From NCBI GenBank assembly GCA_944384995.1, contig CALWVN010000001.1, positions 248,001 to 312,000 of the forward strand: a stretch of DNA of 64,000 nucleotides, written 5' to 3'. The notes beneath the pieces are model-generated. The model was not told the origin of the DNA. It did no database searches and was given only the letters and a program-made list of their open reading frames with translations. The position numbers and the translations under genes are program-made. The DNA is from an uncultured Clostridia bacterium. GTDB taxonomy: Bacteria; Bacillota; Clostridia; Oscillospirales; Acutalibacteraceae. Shown piece after piece: positions 61,960 through 64,000 of this stretch (the stretch's first letter is position 1; each line of letters begins with the position of its first letter).

Positions 61960-63954
61960 TCACCAATTCGCAACATAGCGGTTCAGCGCATTTTCAACGC
62001 CGCACGCGACACTGTTCGGGTTGTCCATCAGCTTGTCACAGCCGATGCGGAACACCATGACGCCGCCCGCGCCCGAGAACAGCGCCAAAGCGGTCTTGTC
62101 GCCTGCCAGTGCAGGGGCGCAGAATGTGCCTTCATAGATCTGCCCCGCGTCCTCGACGTTATAATACTTGCTGTCCCAGTAATTCGCTTCGTCCAGATCA
62201 CGCCATACCGCCCAATACAGCGAACCGTTGACAGGACGGCCGTAGGCGGCAATACCGATATTGATCTTGGAAAGATCGGCACCGTTGTCAACAAAGGCTT
62301 TCAGCCCCTCCTGCGCTTGCTGCAACGAGCTTTGGTATCCATCTATATCGCTGCCGTCATATGCCATAAACTGGATCTGATCCAGACGGTCCAGCGTTTC
62401 TTCCGTCATGCCAAGTGTGCCCGCCGAAAGTGCGGCAGACAGAATGCGATCCTCGCCGCCTGCACGCATGCCCTCATCAAGCCGCGCGATAAATTGATCG
62501 TAAACATGCCAATCTTCCGCCGTCTGCGGATATTCCCAGTCGATATCTACGCCGTCAAAATCATATTTTTCCACAAATGCCACGATTTTATCGGCGATAG
62601 ATTCCCAATACTGCGCCATATAGGTGTTGACGCCGTTATGTCCGTCGCCCCATGCGCCGTCCGCAAGCGCGGTCACAATGAGTTTTACTTCATGCTCCGG
62701 ATTTGAACGGTAGGAAATGATCTCTTTGAGCGCAGCGATCTGACGTGCAAATTCCTCTTCGCCGCCGTCTCCGAAGGTCATATTGCCCTGTTCATCCCAA
62801 TGCACCGCAGCAAAAACAATGACGGTGCTGTACACGTCATAGAAGCGCGCGTAATTGCGCACGTAGTCTTCGCCGCGCGCCAAAATCTCAGTCGGCACAT
62901 CGCCGTCCAAGCGCTGGTACACCGTAACTTCAAAGTCCTCCGCCGCACGAACGGGCTCATTGTAAAGACGCAGGGACTTGATCTTCACAGGCGTCTCGCT
63001 GTCGCGGAATTTGTCAATAGAAAGCCGGACGCGGTCAGTTGTAACGGGATCAAAGCTGCACAGGCGCATAGACTGGATCTTCTCGCTTTGGTAAACCGTT
63101 ACCCATTCGTCATCCACATAGGCCTGCAGGCGGAAATATTGTGCCTGATTGCCGACCTCTTCGATGATCGCGGTATTGAAGGTAGACACATGTGCCAGCT
63201 GCAATTCGACATAGCTGTTGTTGCCGTCTTCATTCCCCTCGGCAGGGTCCCGTGCCGGGTCCTGCGGCGTCCAGCAATCTTCCCCGTCCGACAAAAGCGC
63301 GGCGGCATCTGCTTCTTCACCGTTTTTCAAGCTCTCGAACGTCACGCTTGCGCCTTCCAGCAAATTATCGGATTGCAGCGTGAGCGCGGGAAGCGCTTCG
63401 GCAGAAAGCTCCCCGACGCCGGAGAAATCAAACTGCAAAGGCACAATAACAAGCACTGCTACAAGCGCAGCGGCTACGGCAGCCTTTGCCGTTTTCAAAA
63501 AGCTCTCGCAAAATACAAGCGGCAGCGGCAGAAGCGCTACAAAGCCGAAAAGCGGCAGCTCAGGCTGCAACGCCTGCATCCCGCGCGAAAAATTAGAAGC
63601 CGATATGCCGCTGTCCAAGCCAAACACCAGCACCGCCGTATAAACAAAAGCCACGACGCTTAAAACAGCAAAGATCAAATAAACCGCACGAAAAATGCGA
63701 AGCCCTTTTTTCTCCTTGTTTTTCCCGGAAAATGCGTGGACGAGCAAAAGGATTAGGGAGACCGCCGCGCAAGCCAGAATCACGCCCAAAAGCGCAGGCA
63801 CAAAATCTTTCCCAAGCGGATAAAGCTCGGCAATCCAGGAATAGGTCCAGGTCGCACTCCGCAAAAACGCCGCAGCACACAGAGCAAGCAATAGGAATAT
63901 GTATGCTCCGCCGCGCGAGGACAGCGCGTTTACAAAGCGTTTTAAAGCTTTCAT
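61960..63954 (-). CDS. Membrane-anchored GH18 glycosidase with discoidin domain
   Basis: A 664-aa protein. Four N-terminal membrane segments (residues about 15-190, with a short basic loop GKNKEKKGLR) are followed by an F5/8-type discoidin domain (about 190-335). The C-terminal GH18 barrel carries FDGVDIDWEYP, whose last acidic residue is the catalytic Glu. GH18 enzymes cut chitin, N-acetylglucosamine polymers or peptidoglycan-like chains; a wall or spore-coat role fits the membrane anchor but is inferred. AGGAGAG lies 7 nt before the ATG. Its promoter is outside or at the edge of the window. Confidence 0.88.
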   Translation of the reverse strand: MKALKRFVNALSSRGGAYIFLLLALCAAAFLRSATWTYSWIAELYPLGKDFVPALLGVILACAAVSLILLLVHAFSGKNKEKKGLRIFRAVYLIFAVLSVVAFVYTAVLVFGLDSGISASNFSRGMQALQPELPLFGFVALLPLPLVFCESFLKTAKAAVAAALVAVLVIVPLQFDFSGVGELSAEALPALTLQSDNLLEGASVTFESLKNGEEADAAALLSDGEDCWTPQDPARDPAEGNEDGNNSYVELQLAHVSTFNTAIIEEVGNQAQYFRLQAYVDDEWVTVYQSEKIQSMRLCSFDPVTTDRVRLSIDKFRDSETPVKIKSLRLYNEPVRAAEDFEVTVYQRLDGDVPTEILARGEDYVRNYARFYDVYSTVIVFAAVHWDEQGNMTFGDGGEEEFARQIAALKEIISYRSNPEHEVKLIVTALADGAWGDGHNGVNTYMAQYWESIADKIVAFVEKYDFDGVDIDWEYPQTAEDWHVYDQFIARLDEGMRAGGEDRILSAALSAGTLGMTEETLDRLDQIQFMAYDGSDIDGYQSSLQQAQEGLKAFVDNGADLSKINIGIAAYGRPVNGSLYWAVWRDLDEANYWDSKYYNVEDAGQIYEGTFCAPALAGDKTALALFSGAGGVMVFRIGCDKLMDNPNSVACGVENALNRYVANW

Positions 63955-64000
63955 TTCATTTCTCTCCTTTTATTGATGAGATCATATTTTCAGCGCGGTG

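Noticed and set aside
61480..62706. 408-codon open frame on the plus strand
   Set aside because: It covers the antisense of the GH63-like and GH18 genes and crosses a terminator and a promoter. No motif was seen.
1..64000. tRNA or rRNA genes, CRISPR arrays, insertion sequences, prophage or integrase genes
   Set aside because: I looked for repeat arrays, transposase motifs, and conserved rRNA or tRNA stretches in the intergenic regions and saw none.

Overview
The window is a compact chromosomal segment of a spore-forming Gram-positive anaerobe, most likely a gut-type member of the Clostridia (Oscillospirales-like). The base for this is the mix of sporulation and germination genes (spoIIGA-sigE, bofA, cwlD-like, a gerA-type operon), a monoderm cell-wall set, the hprK-murB-rapZ-whiA order, Fe-S-dependent oxidoreductases and several cytoplasmic glycosidases. 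Base composition is about half GC, dropping in intergenic gaps. I saw no rRNA or tRNA gene, CRISPR array, insertion sequence or prophage. The taxon is inferred from gene content, not from a marker search.

Layout. 1-6931: addB-addA (AddAB helicase-nuclease, minus; addA lacks only its last codon or so). 6988-9190: cwlD-like amidase, bofA, two small unknown genes. 9199-15878: a minus operon of phosphohexomutase, NifU-like scaffold and GH38 alpha-mannosidase, divergent from a GH36 alpha-galactosidase. 15880-21126: MGMT-like protein, the germination receptor operon gerAA-AB-AC behind a forespore-type promoter, and a YetF/DUF4363 pair. 21164-21925: mntP under a yybP-ykoY Mn2+ riboswitch. 21941-27569: hprK-ROK-murB-rapZ-whiA-ROK. 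27708-31193: an unknown gene, a G5/3D-domain wall protein, an RluA-type pseudouridine synthase. 31221-35200: a MerR regulator (with TraX-like protein) divergent from ECF-S, DUF1893, Fe-S aldo/keto reductase and cupin, with a MerR-type 19-bp-spacer promoter and perfect palindrome. 35204-36182: rplM-rpsI. 36287-41080: TtcA-like ATPase, GH29 fucosidase, secreted anchored hydrolase. 41098-44158: GlpA-like dehydrogenase, FAD oxidoreductase, DUF1667 trio. 44198-46109: MBOAT acyltransferase and a short DHHW-like protein. 46156-47786: spoIIGA-sigE. 47800-58712: one long minus operon PBP1A-pyrC-pyrF-carA-carB-pyrK-pyrD-ruvX. 58787-63954: small anchored protein, a clan GH-G-like glycosidase and a membrane GH18 protein.

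The most unusual signal is in the pyrimidine operon. carA and carB are open end to end and tightly coupled to their neighbours, but read by eye against the E. coli enzymes they have lost the CarA glutaminase Cys, His and Glu, the metal ligands of both CarB ATP-grasp sites, and about 60 residues of the second ATP-grasp domain. The structural motifs and much of the allosteric domain remain. They look like a paired pseudo-carbamoyl-phosphate synthetase kept beside normal-looking pyrC, pyrF, pyrK and pyrD. A second unusual point is that spoIIGA runs 66 codons past its expected end into sigE at a T7 slippery run, where either a -1 slip or one extra T would give the expected stop.
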